From Ferrimonas marina (GTDB taxonomy: Bacteria > Pseudomonadota > Gammaproteobacteria > Enterobacterales > Shewanellaceae): DNA of 64,000 bases. Positions 10,368-20,514 of this stretch are shown here, in pieces. Both the position numbers and the translations under genes were made by a program. Under the pieces are notes generated by a model, which saw nothing but the letters and a program-made list of their open reading frames with translations, made no database searches and was not told the origin of the DNA. The stretch is from contig NZ_FQXG01000006.1 of NCBI RefSeq assembly GCF_900129905.1, forward strand, positions 351,167 through 415,166, given 5' to 3'. The stretch's first letter is position 1. Each line of letters begins with the position of its first letter.

Positions 10368-11866
10368 TGGGCATACAACAACAAGCCAATGGGGTCAGTG
10401 CTGAGCTGCTGATCAACTCCTCCCCTACCGAGACCCGCGTGGCCCTGGTGGAGCACGGCATGCTGCAGGAGGTGCAGATCGAGCGCAGCAAGCGGCTGGG
10501 GATCGTTGGCAATATCTATCGCGGCAAGATCACCCGGGTACTGCCGGGGATGCAGGCCGCCTTTGTCGACATCGGCCAGGAGCGCGCCGCGTTTCTGCAC
10601 GCCTCCGACATCGTGCCCCACACCGAGTGTGTGGACGACGCCGAAGCCAAGAATTTTCGCAGTGAGGATATCGCCTCACTGGTACGCCAGGGCCAGGACA
10701 TCATGGTCCAGGTGGTCAAGGATCCCCTCGGCACCAAGGGGGCCCGGCTGACTACCGACATCACCCTACCTTCCCGCTACCTGGTGTTCATGCCCGGCAG
10801 CGCCCATGTTGGGGTTTCCCAACGGGTGGAGGATCCCGCTGAGCGGGATCGCCTCAAGGACATCGTTGGCCAGTTCGTCGACAGCGACGGCGGCTACATC
10901 ATCCGCACCGCGGCGGAGAACGCCAGCGAGATCGAGCTGGCCCATGACGCCGCCTTCCTGCGTCGAGTCTGGCGCAAGGTCAGTGAGCGTCGCCGCCGTC
11001 CCGGCAAGGCAGTGCAGCTTTTGTACGAGGAGCCGTCGCTGCCGCTGCGCATCGTGCGCGACATGGCCACCCGCACCCTGGACCGGGTACAGACCGACTC
11101 GCAGATGGTGTTCGACCAGCTGCGGGAGTTCTCCTCTGAGTTCATGCCCGAGGTCTCCACGGCGCTGGAGCTGTACCGCGGCAAGGCCCCCATCTTCGAC
11201 CTGTTTGACGTAGAGAACGAGATCCAGCGGGCGCTGCAGCGCAAGGTGGAGCTTAAGTCCGGCGGCTACCTGATCATCGACCAGACCGAGGCGATGACCA
11301 CCATCGACATCAACACCGGCGCCTTTGTCGGCCATCGCAACCTGGAAGAGACCATCTTTAACACCAACCAGGAGGCGACCCAGGCGATCGCCCGCCAGCT
11401 GCGGCTGCGCAACCTGGGCGGGATCATCATCATCGACTTCATCGATATGATCTCCGAGGAGCATAAGCAGCGGGTGCTGCAGTCGCTGGAGCAGGCGCTG
11501 TCCCACGATCGGGTTAAGACCAGCATCAGCGGCCTGTCTCAGCTGGGACTGGTGGAGATGACCCGCAAGCGCACCCGGGAGAGCCTGGAGCATGTGTTGT
11601 GTGGCGAGTGCCCCGCCTGTCGCGGCACCGGCCAGCTGAAGACCCCGGAAACCGTCTGTTACGAGCTCTATCGGGAGATCATCCGGGTCGACCGGGCTTA
11701 CGATGTGGACGAGTTCGTCGCCTACGTTGCCCCCTCAGTCCAGGCGATGCTGGAGGGCGATGAGGCCCACAGCCTGGCGGAGCTGGAGGTGTTCCTGGGT
11801 AAACGGGTCAAGATCAAGCCGGAGCCGCTCTACAGCCAAGATAAGTTCGACGTGGTGATGATGTGA
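10367..11866 (+). CDS. rng: Ribonuclease G
   Basis: 499-residue RNase E/G family endoribonuclease, the expected length for RNase G (about 490) with no long C-terminal scaffold. S1-like RNA-binding region at about 35-130 (GNIYRGKITRVLPGMQAAFVDIG), catalytic metal-binding aspartates in DQTEAMTTIDINTG (about 303-316) and IIIIDFIDM (about 348), and a zinc-link region CGECPACRGTG near 413. Processes the 5' end of 16S rRNA and decays some mRNAs. It overlaps yhdP by four bases (GTGA). Confidence 0.96.
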   Translation: MGIQQQANGVSAELLINSSPTETRVALVEHGMLQEVQIERSKRLGIVGNIYRGKITRVLPGMQAAFVDIGQERAAFLHASDIVPHTECVDDAEAKNFRSEDIASLVRQGQDIMVQVVKDPLGTKGARLTTDITLPSRYLVFMPGSAHVGVSQRVEDPAERDRLKDIVGQFVDSDGGYIIRTAAENASEIELAHDAAFLRRVWRKVSERRRRPGKAVQLLYEEPSLPLRIVRDMATRTLDRVQTDSQMVFDQLREFSSEFMPEVSTALELYRGKAPIFDLFDVENEIQRALQRKVELKSGGYLIIDQTEAMTTIDINTGAFVGHRNLEETIFNTNQEATQAIARQLRLRNLGGIIIIDFIDMISEEHKQRVLQSLEQALSHDRVKTSISGLSQLGLVEMTRKRTRESLEHVLCGECPACRGTGQLKTPETVCYELYREIIRVDRAYDVDEFVAYVAPSVQAMLEGDEAHSLAELEVFLGKRVKIKPEPLYSQDKFDVVMM

Positions 11867-14800
11867 CCCTGCTGCGTTTCGGAAAACGGGTCTGCTGGGG
11901 CTGTTGGTACAGTCTAGCGGGCCTGTTGGTGCTCTGTGCCCTGCTGATCAGCCTGGCACGCTCACTGCTGCCGCAGCTGGATGGCGCCCGGGATCACCTG
12001 GTGGTCTGGCTGCAGGAGCAGACCGGGATCCAGTTCGAGGTGGCCCAATTGGGTGCCGGCTGGCACGGTGGCGGCCCGCGGCTGCAGCTGAAGCAGCTGG
12101 CGCTGCCGCCAGAGCAGGACTTGCCGGTGTCCTTCACCATCCAACGGATGGAACTGCACCTGGATTTCTGGAACAGCGTGTTCAGCCTGACTCCCCAGTT
12201 CAACGAGGTCTCTTTCTACGGCGTCACCCTGGATCTCAGCCTGGGCCAGGGCAGTGCTGGCGGTACCAACACCGCTGCGTTGGAGCAGCTCAGGGAGGTC
12301 CTGCTGCAACAGCTGGGCCGACTCAATATCGAGGACGTGACCGTCCAGGTGGCGGTCAAAGACCACCAGTTTGCCCCCATCCATCTGACCGAACTGAACT
12401 GGCGTAACCGCGGCCATCGCCATCTTGGTGAGGGGCTGATCTCCCTGGATCAGGGCAATGAGGCGCTGATGCTGGCGCTGGAGCTGAACAGCCAGGACAA
12501 CGGTGAGTTGCAGGGCCGGGCCTACCTGCAGGGGCAGCGCCTGCCCCTGGGCCAGTGGCTGTCCCGCCGACTGGAGCACAACCCTTACGACTACAGCGGT
12601 GAGCTGGACCTGGAGGCCTGGCTGAGCCTCGACGGCGATGGTATCCACCTGGCGCAGATCCAGCTCGACAACAGTAACTTCAGTTGGCAGCTCGATGGCG
12701 AGCAGCGGATGGCGGTCCAGACCGGCCGGTTCCAGTGGCGTCCCATGGCCGAGGGCGGAGAGCTGCGCAGCCACGGTCTGCAGCTCACCAGCAACGGCCA
12801 AGCCTGGCCTGAGAGCCAGCTGGCGCTGCGCCATGGCAATGGTGAGTTGGACCTCTACCTCAGTGAACTGCCGCTGTGGGGGCTGCAGCCGCTGTTGGGC
12901 CTGGTGCCGGGGATCGGGGCTGAGCCGCTCAAGGCGCTCACCGCCACGGAGGCCCGCGGCACCCTGGGCCCGCTCAAGCTGCAGCACCGGGACGACCAGT
13001 GGCGCTGGCAGTTGCCCTTCGACCAGCTGGGCTGGGACGCCGCCGCCGGTATCCCCGGCGTTGATGCCCTCAGTGGCAGCCTGACCGGCCAGGATGACTG
13101 GCTCCGCCTAACGCTGCCAACACAAGCACTGAGCCTGGACTGGCCAGGACAGTTTGAGCAGCCGCTGGCGCTCAATGAACTGGGCCTGACCGCCGAGTGG
13201 CTGGGCCATGGTGATGGGCGTCAGCTGAGGATCCCCAGCCTGACCCTGGCGACCCCGGAGTTGACCGCACAGCTGCAGTCGGCTTTGGCCTTTAGCGAGG
13301 ATGCCGCGCCGCAACTGCAGCTGTACGGCAACCTGGCTATCCAGGATGCCGGTCAGGTGGCCAAGCTCTACCCCCGCAAAGCGATGGGGGAGTCCCTGGC
13401 GGATTACCTGGATAAGGCGCTGCAGGCCGGTGAGACCAACAACGCCCAGCTGCTTTGGCATGGCCCGCTGGATCAGTACCCCTATGCCCAGCAGCAGGGG
13501 CGCTTCCAGGCCGGTTTCGAGATGACCGGGGTGCACTTCGACTTCCTCGATGAGTGGCCGGCGGTGACCGACGGCCGGCTGCTGGCCCTGTTTGAAAACG
13601 ATCGCATGGATCTTCGAGTGCGCGAGGCCAAGCTGGCCGATGTGCTGATCGAGGATATCTTTATCGGTATTCCCCATCTCAATCACAGCGCCGCGCTGGA
13701 GATCCAGGGCAGCCTGATGGCGGATGAGGACAAGGCCCGTAGCGTGCTGACCGGCACCTTCCTCGAATCCTCGGTGCTGGGCACCCTGGACTCGCTCAAG
13801 CTGATGGAGCCGGTGCCGCTGGCGCTGGACATGACCTTCTACCTCGGTCGCAAGGTCACCCATCAACCGGACTCGGTCAAGGGCCGTCTGGTGCTGTGGG
13901 AGACCCCGCTCTACATCGCGCCGCTGGATCTGGAGCTGGAGCAGGTGCGCGGTGAGCTGCGCTTCCACAACGCCAAGATCGAAGCGCGCAACGTCCAGAC
14001 CCGGATCTACAACCAGCCTACCGAGCTGAATCTCCACGCCGACAGGGAAGAGACGGGCTACGGCATCAACATTGACCTCAGCAGCCGCTGGCAGACCTAT
14101 CGCTTGCCGCCGCTGCTGCAAACCCCGCTGGACCCCTTCCTCAGCGGGGGCGCGCCTCTGGACGCCAAGGTGGCACTGAACCTGGGGGACAACGGCTTTC
14201 ACTACCGCTTGGAGGTCAACAGTGAGTTGACCGGACTGGAGATCGATCTGCCGGCGCCGCTGGGTAAGGCGCTGGAGCAGCCGCGCCCGACTCAGCTGGC
14301 GCTCAGTGGCGATACCGAGGGGGCCGAGGTGTTCTTCCACCTGGGGGACAGCCTGCGCTTTGTCGGCGACATGAGCTACGCCAGTGGCGCCGGCTTTGAT
14401 CGCTATCACCTGGCGCTGGACCGGGCGGAGCCCACCTTGCCTGAGTACAACACCGGCTTGATCTCGCTGCGCAGTGAGCGCATCGAGATGGACGATTACC
14501 AGCCGCTGATAAGCGCCTTTGCCGAGGCCCCACCGCGTCCTGCCCGGGACAAGCGCCCGCTGTACCCCGCCATCGACAAGATCCAGGTAGACAGCGAGGA
14601 TCTGCGGGTGCTGGGCCAGTCTCTCGGCGCCGGCCGCCTGGTGGCCAGCCCTAACCGGGATGGCTGGGGGCTGCGTATCGATGCCGAGCGGGTCGCCGGC
14701 CAGGCCCTGGTGGGGCAGGGCATGGACCAGCTTGGGGTCCAGTTCAATGCGGACTACCTGGTGCTGACTCGGTCAGAACAGAGCGAGCAGACGGAATCGC

Positions 14801-15867
14801 GAAGCATCGCACCGGCGCTTTGGCTCGACCGGGTGCCGGCACTGGATGTGCACATCGCCAAACTGCGGCTGGACCAGCAGCTGCTGGGCGAGGCTCGCTT
14901 TATGGGCTTTCGTGAAGGGCCGCTGTACCGGGTGCAGTCGTTTGAGCTGAGCCAGGACGAACACCGCCTGGCGGGCAGCGGGGTGTGGCAACCGGATGGC
15001 GAGCTGACCCAGACCCGGTTCGAGGGGCAACTGACCAGCCCGGACATCGGCGATCTGGCTGAGCACCTGACCCTGGGGCCGGGCATTGAGGATGCCGAAC
15101 TGGCGGTGGATTACCAGCTCAGTTGGGAAGGTGCTCCCTGGGAGCTCAGCGCCGATCGCCTGGACGGGGCCCTGAGCTACCAGCTCAGCAACGGCCAGCT
15201 GTCCAGCGTGTCTGATCGCGGCGCCCGCCTGCTTTCCTTGTTCAGCCTGGAGTCGCTGGTGCGCAAGATCTCGCTGGATTTCTCCGACGTGTTCGCCAGC
15301 GGCATGCACTTCAGCGACTTTAGCGGCAACGTGCAGTTCGACGACGGCGTGCTCAGCACCGAAGACAGCGTGATGGACGCCACCGCCGGTACCCTGCGGG
15401 TGGCGGGTTGGACTGATCTGAACGACCGCAGCCTCGAATACGAGATTGCCTTCTCCCCGGCGCTGGCCTCCAGCGTCCCGGCGGTGGTCTACCTGAGCAC
15501 CGGTGCCTGGACCGTGGGTCTGGGCGCCTTTGCCGTTACCAAGCTGCTGGAGCCGGTGATCGAGGTGGTGACCCAGTTGCGTTACCATCTTACCGGGACT
15601 CTGGATCAGCCCGAACTGGTGGAGGTCAGCCGGACCAGCCGCGAGGTGCGCATCCCCGAAGAGGCGCAAACCGAGCTGGGCCAGGAGGCGGCCGAGGCCC
15701 AGGCCGAGCAGCTGCAGGAAGCACTGATCGAGGCGATCGAAGAGCAGAGCATGGACAAGGAGGCGGCCGATGCAGGTGCACCTGCTGCAGATGAACAGCC
15801 AACCGGCATCAGCGCAAAACCTGGCGCTGATCCAACAACAACTGGAGAGGCTCCCCCAGGGCCCTAA
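11863..15867 (+). CDS. yhdP: YhdP, AsmA-like phospholipid transport protein
   Basis: 1,334-residue protein with one N-terminal membrane helix (about 15-35) and a very long periplasmic beta-rich region of the AsmA/DUF3971 kind; E. coli YhdP is about 1,266. Family members bridge the two membranes and move phospholipids to the outer membrane. GTG start overlaps the rng stop. The last 60 or so residues are low complexity (Glu/Ala/Gln, then Pro/Thr/Gly) and run 98 bases into the next gene in another frame, as if the stop codon had moved downstream. Confidence 0.92.
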   Translation: MTLLRFGKRVCWGCWYSLAGLLVLCALLISLARSLLPQLDGARDHLVVWLQEQTGIQFEVAQLGAGWHGGGPRLQLKQLALPPEQDLPVSFTIQRMELHLDFWNSVFSLTPQFNEVSFYGVTLDLSLGQGSAGGTNTAALEQLREVLLQQLGRLNIEDVTVQVAVKDHQFAPIHLTELNWRNRGHRHLGEGLISLDQGNEALMLALELNSQDNGELQGRAYLQGQRLPLGQWLSRRLEHNPYDYSGELDLEAWLSLDGDGIHLAQIQLDNSNFSWQLDGEQRMAVQTGRFQWRPMAEGGELRSHGLQLTSNGQAWPESQLALRHGNGELDLYLSELPLWGLQPLLGLVPGIGAEPLKALTATEARGTLGPLKLQHRDDQWRWQLPFDQLGWDAAAGIPGVDALSGSLTGQDDWLRLTLPTQALSLDWPGQFEQPLALNELGLTAEWLGHGDGRQLRIPSLTLATPELTAQLQSALAFSEDAAPQLQLYGNLAIQDAGQVAKLYPRKAMGESLADYLDKALQAGETNNAQLLWHGPLDQYPYAQQQGRFQAGFEMTGVHFDFLDEWPAVTDGRLLALFENDRMDLRVREAKLADVLIEDIFIGIPHLNHSAALEIQGSLMADEDKARSVLTGTFLESSVLGTLDSLKLMEPVPLALDMTFYLGRKVTHQPDSVKGRLVLWETPLYIAPLDLELEQVRGELRFHNAKIEARNVQTRIYNQPTELNLHADREETGYGINIDLSSRWQTYRLPPLLQTPLDPFLSGGAPLDAKVALNLGDNGFHYRLEVNSELTGLEIDLPAPLGKALEQPRPTQLALSGDTEGAEVFFHLGDSLRFVGDMSYASGAGFDRYHLALDRAEPTLPEYNTGLISLRSERIEMDDYQPLISAFAEAPPRPARDKRPLYPAIDKIQVDSEDLRVLGQSLGAGRLVASPNRDGWGLRIDAERVAGQALVGQGMDQLGVQFNADYLVLTRSEQSEQTESRSIAPALWLDRVPALDVHIAKLRLDQQLLGEARFMGFREGPLYRVQSFELSQDEHRLAGSGVWQPDGELTQTRFEGQLTSPDIGDLAEHLTLGPGIEDAELAVDYQLSWEGAPWELSADRLDGALSYQLSNGQLSSVSDRGARLLSLFSLESLVRKISLDFSDVFASGMHFSDFSGNVQFDDGVLSTEDSVMDATAGTLRVAGWTDLNDRSLEYEIAFSPALASSVPAVVYLSTGAWTVGLGAFAVTKLLEPVIEVVTQLRYHLTGTLDQPELVEVSRTSREVRIPEEAQTELGQEAAEAQAEQLQEALIEAIEEQSMDKEAADAGAPAADEQPTGISAKPGADPTTTGEAPPGP

Positions 15868-16606
15868 CCCCAGCCTGGTGGTGCTGCCCGAAGCCTGCCT
15901 CGGCTTCGGCGGTGACCGCCCCTGGTCTGAGGGGGCGGAGATCGCGGGGCAGGGGCCGTTGCAATCGGCACTGTCAGCCCTGGCCCGGCAACACCATTGC
16001 TACCTGGTGGCAGGCACCCTGCCGCTGCTGGCGGCGGATGGCCGTGCCTACGCCAGTACCCTGGTGTGGAACCATCGCGGTGAGCCGGTGGGCCGCTATG
16101 ACAAGATCCACCTGTTCGATGCCGAGGTGAAGGATGGCAGCCAGTACCGGGAGAGTCGCCATACCCATCCTGGCCGTCAGCCCGTGGTGATCCCCACCCC
16201 CTGGGGGCGACTTGGCTTGGCGGTGTGCTACGATGTCCGCTTTCCCAGGCTGTTCGAGGCCCTGTCCGCCGCCGGAGCCGAGCTGATTGCCCTGCCCAGT
16301 GCCTTTACCCATAGAACGGGTCAGGCCCATTGGGAGGTGCTGGTTCGCGCCCGAGCCATCGAGAGCCAGTGCTACCTGCTGGCGGCCAACCAGTGGGGCC
16401 AACACCAGGACGGTCGTCAGACCTGGGGACAAAGCATGGTGGTTGACCCCTGGGGGCAGATCCTGGACCAACGACCAGAGGGCACAGGCTGGGTTTCCGC
16501 CGAACTCTCTCGCCAATACATTACGCAGGTGCGGGCCGAGATCCCCGCGCTGCAACATCGCCGCCCACTGGGGCCGGCCAACGCGATTAAGACAGAGGAC
16601 GCATGA
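15770..16606 (+). CDS. Nitrilase-superfamily amidase (Nit1-like)
   Basis: 278-residue carbon-nitrogen hydrolase. The catalytic triad is visible: Glu41 ([10 protein letters not shown]), Lys112 (RYDKIHLFD) and Cys153 ([13 protein letters not shown]). The LFD and YD-RFP contexts fit the Nit1 group, which hydrolyses deaminated glutathione; that substrate is inferred from family resemblance. ATG 15770 has a good AAGGAGG site upstream inside yhdP, so the 98-base overlap seems real. It ends in ATGA overlap with tldD, so it belongs to the mre-tldD operon. Confidence 0.85.
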   Translation: MQVHLLQMNSQPASAQNLALIQQQLERLPQGPNPSLVVLPEACLGFGGDRPWSEGAEIAGQGPLQSALSALARQHHCYLVAGTLPLLAADGRAYASTLVWNHRGEPVGRYDKIHLFDAEVKDGSQYRESRHTHPGRQPVVIPTPWGRLGLAVCYDVRFPRLFEALSAAGAELIALPSAFTHRTGQAHWEVLVRARAIESQCYLLAANQWGQHQDGRQTWGQSMVVDPWGQILDQRPEGTGWVSAELSRQYITQVRAEIPALQHRRPLGPANAIKTEDA

Positions 16607-18051
16607 GCTTCGATACCGTTACCGCATCACTGCTGGCCCCGGCGCAGCTGGATCCCCAGGCCCTGGAGCGGGCCCTGTCCGAGCTGCACCATCACCGCCT
16701 GGACTACGCCGACATCTACCTGCAGTCCAGCCGCCATGAGACCTGGGTGCTGGAGGACGGCATTGTCAAAGAGGGCAGCTTTAACATCGAGCAGGGTCTG
16801 GGTGTTCGCGCCGTGCATGGCGAGAAGACCGGCTTTGCCTACGCCGACGAGATCAGCGCCCTGGCGTTGAAGCAGTCCGCGGAGGCGGCCCGAGGCATTG
16901 CCGCTGTCGGTGGTGATGGCCGGGTAAAGGCGCTGTCCCGCACCCAGGCCCCCAGTCGCTACCAGCCGGTGGATCCCATCAATGCCATGGCGGCGGACGC
17001 CAAGATCGGCCTGCTCAAGCAGATGGATGCCTACACCCGTGAGCTGGATCCCCGGGTGACCCAGGTGATTGCCAGCCTCAGCGGCGTCTACGAACAGGTG
17101 CTGGTAGCCGCTTCCGACGGCACCCTGGCGGCGGACATTCGCCCACTGGTGCGCCTCAACTGCTCGGTGATCATGACCGAGGGCGAGCGCCGGGAGCGCG
17201 GGTCTGCCGGGATGGGCGGGCGCTATGGCTACGACTGCCTGCTGGAGCTGGACAGCGAGGGCAAGCTCAAGGCCTTTGAGTTGTGCCGCGAGGCGGTGCG
17301 CCAGGGCCAGGTCAACCTCGAAGCGGAAGAGGCCCCGGCTGGCGAGATGCCGGTGGTGCTGGGCGCGGGTTGGCCCGGCGTGCTGCTGCACGAAGCGGTA
17401 GGCCACGGTCTGGAGGGAGACTTCAACCGCAAGGGTTCCAGCCTGTTCTCCGGTCGCATCGGCGAGAAGGTGGCCTCAGAGCACTGCACCATCGTTGACG
17501 ATGGCACCCTGTCGGATCGACGTGGCAGCCTCAGCGTCGACGATGAGGGCACCCCGGGCCAGTACAATGTGCTGATCGAAAATGGCATCCTCAAGGGCTA
17601 CATGCAGGACAAGCTGAACGCCCGACTGATGGGCGTGGCCCCCACCGGTAACGGCCGGCGTGAATCCTACGCCCACCTGCCGATGCCGCGGATGACCAAC
17701 ACCTACATGCTGGCCGGCCAGCACAGCCCGGAGGAGATCATCGCCTCGGTGGATAAGGGGATCTACGCTCCCAACTTCGGCGGTGGCCAGGTGGACATCA
17801 CCTCCGGTAAATTCGTGTTCTCCGCCTCCGAGGCCTACCTGATCGAGAACGGCAAGCTGACCAAACCCATCAAGGGCGCCACCCTGATCGGCAATGGCCC
17901 GGAGGCGATGAAGACCGTCTCCATGGTGGGCAACGATCTGGCGTTGGACAAAGGCGTAGGCGTCTGCGGCAAGGAGGGGCAGAGCGTCCCGGTGGGGGTG
18001 GGTCAGCCCAGCCTCAAGCTGGACCGCCTGACCGTCGGCGGCACCCAGTAG
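16603..18051 (+). CDS. tldD: Metalloprotease TldD
   Basis: 482-residue peptidase U62 family protein, length as in E. coli. The zinc-binding HExxxH motif is at residues 263-268 ([14 protein letters not shown]). TldD works with TldE/PmbA as a heterodimer in which only TldD carries the metal; the pair degrades unfolded peptides and, in some bacteria, matures microcin B17 and degrades the CcdA antitoxin. Its partner is encoded about 5 kb downstream. Last gene of the mreB operon, followed by a clear terminator. Confidence 0.97.
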   Translation: MSFDTVTASLLAPAQLDPQALERALSELHHHRLDYADIYLQSSRHETWVLEDGIVKEGSFNIEQGLGVRAVHGEKTGFAYADEISALALKQSAEAARGIAAVGGDGRVKALSRTQAPSRYQPVDPINAMAADAKIGLLKQMDAYTRELDPRVTQVIASLSGVYEQVLVAASDGTLAADIRPLVRLNCSVIMTEGERRERGSAGMGGRYGYDCLLELDSEGKLKAFELCREAVRQGQVNLEAEEAPAGEMPVVLGAGWPGVLLHEAVGHGLEGDFNRKGSSLFSGRIGEKVASEHCTIVDDGTLSDRRGSLSVDDEGTPGQYNVLIENGILKGYMQDKLNARLMGVAPTGNGRRESYAHLPMPRMTNTYMLAGQHSPEEIIASVDKGIYAPNFGGGQVDITSGKFVFSASEAYLIENGKLTKPIKGATLIGNGPEAMKTVSMVGNDLALDKGVGVCGKEGQSVPVGVGQPSLKLDRLTVGGTQ

Positions 18052-18070
18052 CGTGCAGCGCAGTAACATC

Positions 18071-18096
18071 AGCGGACCCAAGGGGTCCGCTTTTTT
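18071..18096 (+). terminator. Intrinsic terminator after tldD
   Basis: AGCGGACCC (18071-18079) pairs with GGGTCCGCT (18083-18091) around a three-base loop and runs into six T (18091-18096). Ends the mreB-tldD operon. Confidence 0.85.
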
Positions 18097-18124
18097 GTGC
18101 CTGCTTTTTAACCGGTTGAGGGCG

Positions 18125-18158
18125 TATCATTAGGCTAAGGTTCAGAAAAGGAATGATA
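18125..18158. promoter_or_regulatory. Inverted repeat upstream of efflux operon, possible operator
   Basis: TATCATT (18125-18131) and AATGATA (18152-18158) are perfect inverted half-sites separated by 20 bases, about 50 bases before the start codon of the TolC-like gene. Arms two helical turns apart suit a dimeric repressor or activator. A second small palindrome, TAGAGT-TTTT-ACTCTA at 18165-18180, follows and could be a leader hairpin. No regulator gene is adjacent. Confidence 0.35.
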
Positions 18159-18207
18159 ACCTGATAGAGTTTTTACTCTATTTTGGGGCCATTAAAAGGA
18201 AAAGGTT

Positions 18208-19539
18208 ATGAGACGAGCGTGGTTGCTGTTGGCCCTGTTCAGCACCGGGTTGGCGGCAGAGCCGGTGTCACTGGCGCAAGCCTGGCAAACCCTGGACAGC
18301 CAGGGCTCATTGCTACTGGCGGAGCGCCAGGCCAGTGAGCGGGCGCTGGCGGCCCGGGAGGCGGCCAATGCCGCGGCCCACCCCAACCTGTCACTGGGCT
18401 CCAGTTACATCTACCAGGAGAAGCCCTGGTCACTGGATGCCGCCAGCCTGGCACCGGATCTGATCCCCCCCGGGCTGTTGCCGCCCATCGACATCACCGA
18501 GCGGGCGATCTACCGCACCTCGCTGACCGGCAGCTGGCCCATCTACGCCGGCGGTCGGATCCAGGCGGCGCAGCAGGTCAAGCAGGCGGAGTACGAGGCC
18601 CAGTTGCAGCAGCTGGAGATCCGCCGCCGTGAGCAGTTCAACCTGCTGGTGGAGCGCTACTACGGCGTGTTGCTGGCACAGCGAAACGCCGATCTGCGGG
18701 GTCAGCAGGTGACCGCCCGCGAGACCCACTATCGTCACGCCCAGTTGCTGGCGGAGCAGGGCCAGATCGCCGAGGTGGAGCGATTGAACGCCCAGGTGGC
18801 GCTGGATAGGGCCCGGGTGGCGGCACGTGCCGCCGACAACCAGGCCAGCATCGCTGCCAAGGGGCTGGACAGCCTGCTGCAGCAAAACGCGTTGGAGCCG
18901 GTGCCCTATCGCGCCGCCGCTTTGGAGGTGCCGCCGCTGTCGCCGTTGCGGGAGCAGATGCTGGCGGGCCATCCGGCACTGGCCTTGTTCGATGCCAAGC
19001 AACGTCAGGCGCAGCAAAGTGCCAAGGGTGAGAAGGGCCGCTACCTGCCCACCATGGGACTGTTCGGTAGCTACACCCTGGCGGAGGACGACAGCCTGCT
19101 GTCGGAGATCGAGCCGGAGTGGTTTGTCGGGGTGCGGGTCACCGTCCCCATCTTTACCAACGACGGCCGCAGTGGCCGGCTCAAGGCGGCACGTAGCGCT
19201 GAGCTGGAGGCCCGTCACCGCCGTAACCAGGCACAGCAGGACCTATTGCTGTTGCTGGAGGCTCAGCACCAGGCACTGGAGCAGGCGGCGTTCGAGTACC
19301 AGACCTACGACAGCACCATCGCCCTGGCGGAGGAGAACCGGCGCCTGCGCCAGGTGGCCTTTCAGCAGGGCCTGGCCACCTCGGTGGAGCTGGTGGATGC
19401 GGATCAGAGCCTGGTGGCAGCCCAGTTGGGACAGGCCCAGGCGCAGTACCAATACCTGCGGGCCCTGGCCCAGGTGATGACCCTGGGGGGGGAGATGGAG
19501 CGGATGTTTGCGTGGTTGAAGCGGGAGTCAGCACAATGA
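18208..19539 (+). CDS. TolC-family outer-membrane efflux protein
   Basis: 443-residue TolC-like outer-membrane channel subunit. Signal peptide MRRAWLLLALFSTGLAA (about 17 residues), then two repeated outer-membrane efflux domains rich in Gln/Ala/Leu coiled-coil helices, as expected for the trimeric alpha-barrel. A good AAGGAAAAGG site precedes ATG 18208. First gene of a four-gene operon; the stop overlaps the next ATG. It gives the outer-membrane exit duct for the HlyD-type adaptor and ABC-2 permeases downstream. Substrate unknown. Confidence 0.88.
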   Translation: MRRAWLLLALFSTGLAAEPVSLAQAWQTLDSQGSLLLAERQASERALAAREAANAAAHPNLSLGSSYIYQEKPWSLDAASLAPDLIPPGLLPPIDITERAIYRTSLTGSWPIYAGGRIQAAQQVKQAEYEAQLQQLEIRRREQFNLLVERYYGVLLAQRNADLRGQQVTARETHYRHAQLLAEQGQIAEVERLNAQVALDRARVAARAADNQASIAAKGLDSLLQQNALEPVPYRAAALEVPPLSPLREQMLAGHPALALFDAKQRQAQQSAKGEKGRYLPTMGLFGSYTLAEDDSLLSEIEPEWFVGVRVTVPIFTNDGRSGRLKAARSAELEARHRRNQAQQDLLLLLEAQHQALEQAAFEYQTYDSTIALAEENRRLRQVAFQQGLATSVELVDADQSLVAAQLGQAQAQYQYLRALAQVMTLGGEMERMFAWLKRESAQ

Positions 19540-20513
19540 AGAACCTCAAAGGGGTGTTGGCCCTGGTCGCCGTGGTGGTGCTGATAAGCACCAGCTTTTA
19601 CGCCATGCAGCGGGCCTTTCAGCCACAGCCGCAATGGCTACAGGGACAGATCGAGGCCCGGCAGTACCAGATCTCCTCCAAGGTGGCGGGGCGGCTGGAG
19701 CAGCTGCACGTGCGCCGGGGTGATCAGGTCAGCGCCGGTGAGCTGCTTTACCGTATCGACAGTCCGGAGCTGGAGGCCCGCTTCAACCAGGCCCAGGCCG
19801 GGGTTAGCGCCGCCGACGCGATGCGGGAGGAGGCAGACGCCGGTGCCCGCAAGCAGCAGATCCAGGCGGCCTATGACGACTGGCAGCGGGCCCAGGCGGC
19901 GCAAGACCTGGCCGAAGCCACCTACGAGCGGATCCAGGCGTTGTTTGATGAGGGGGTGATGTCCCGGCAAAAGCGCGACGAGGCCTATGCCCAGTTCCAG
20001 GCGGCCCAGCATCAGAGCAGCGCCGCCAATGCCCTCTACGAGATGGCCCAGGAGGGGGCGCGCAGCGAGACCCGACAGGCCGCCCAGGGCCAGGCGGATG
20101 CGGCCAAGGCGCAGCTGGCGGAGGTGAAGGCGGTGCTGGAGGATATGCAGATCCGCGCCCCCCGCAGCGGCGAGATCAGCCAGGTGCTGCTGCACCAGGG
20201 CGAGCTGGTGCCCCAGGGCTTCCCGGTGATGACCCTGATTGATATGGAGGACGCCTGGGCCCTGTTCCAGGTGCGGGAGGATCGGCTGGCGGGGCTGGAG
20301 GAGGGCAAGACCCTGTCGCTCTACCTGCCGGCACTGGATCAGAGCCACGACTTCACCGTTGCCTACCGGGCGGTGCAGGGCGAGTTTGCCACCTGGCGGG
20401 CTACTGAGAGCGGCAAGGATTACGATCTGCGCACCTTCGAGGTGGAACTGCGCCCCACTGCACCCATCGCCGGACTGCGGGCCGGCATGACGGTGTTGTT
20501 CGAGGCACCCTGA
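19536..20513 (+). CDS. HlyD-family periplasmic adaptor (membrane fusion protein)
   Basis: 325-residue adaptor: membrane helix at about 5-23, first half of a biotinyl-lipoyl domain (EARQYQISSKVAGRLEQLHV, about 38-57), a long coiled-coil hairpin (about 85-205), the second lipoyl half with IRAPRSGEISQVLLHQGELV at about 205-225, then a beta barrel. ATG 19536 overlaps the tolC-like stop (ATGA). It is expected to join the inner-membrane permeases to the TolC-like channel. Resembles YhiI/YbhG-type adaptors that serve ABC-2 exporters. Confidence 0.88.
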   Translation: MKNLKGVLALVAVVVLISTSFYAMQRAFQPQPQWLQGQIEARQYQISSKVAGRLEQLHVRRGDQVSAGELLYRIDSPELEARFNQAQAGVSAADAMREEADAGARKQQIQAAYDDWQRAQAAQDLAEATYERIQALFDEGVMSRQKRDEAYAQFQAAQHQSSAANALYEMAQEGARSETRQAAQGQADAAKAQLAEVKAVLEDMQIRAPRSGEISQVLLHQGELVPQGFPVMTLIDMEDAWALFQVREDRLAGLEEGKTLSLYLPALDQSHDFTVAYRAVQGEFATWRATESGKDYDLRTFEVELRPTAPIAGLRAGMTVLFEAP

Positions 20514-20514
20514 G

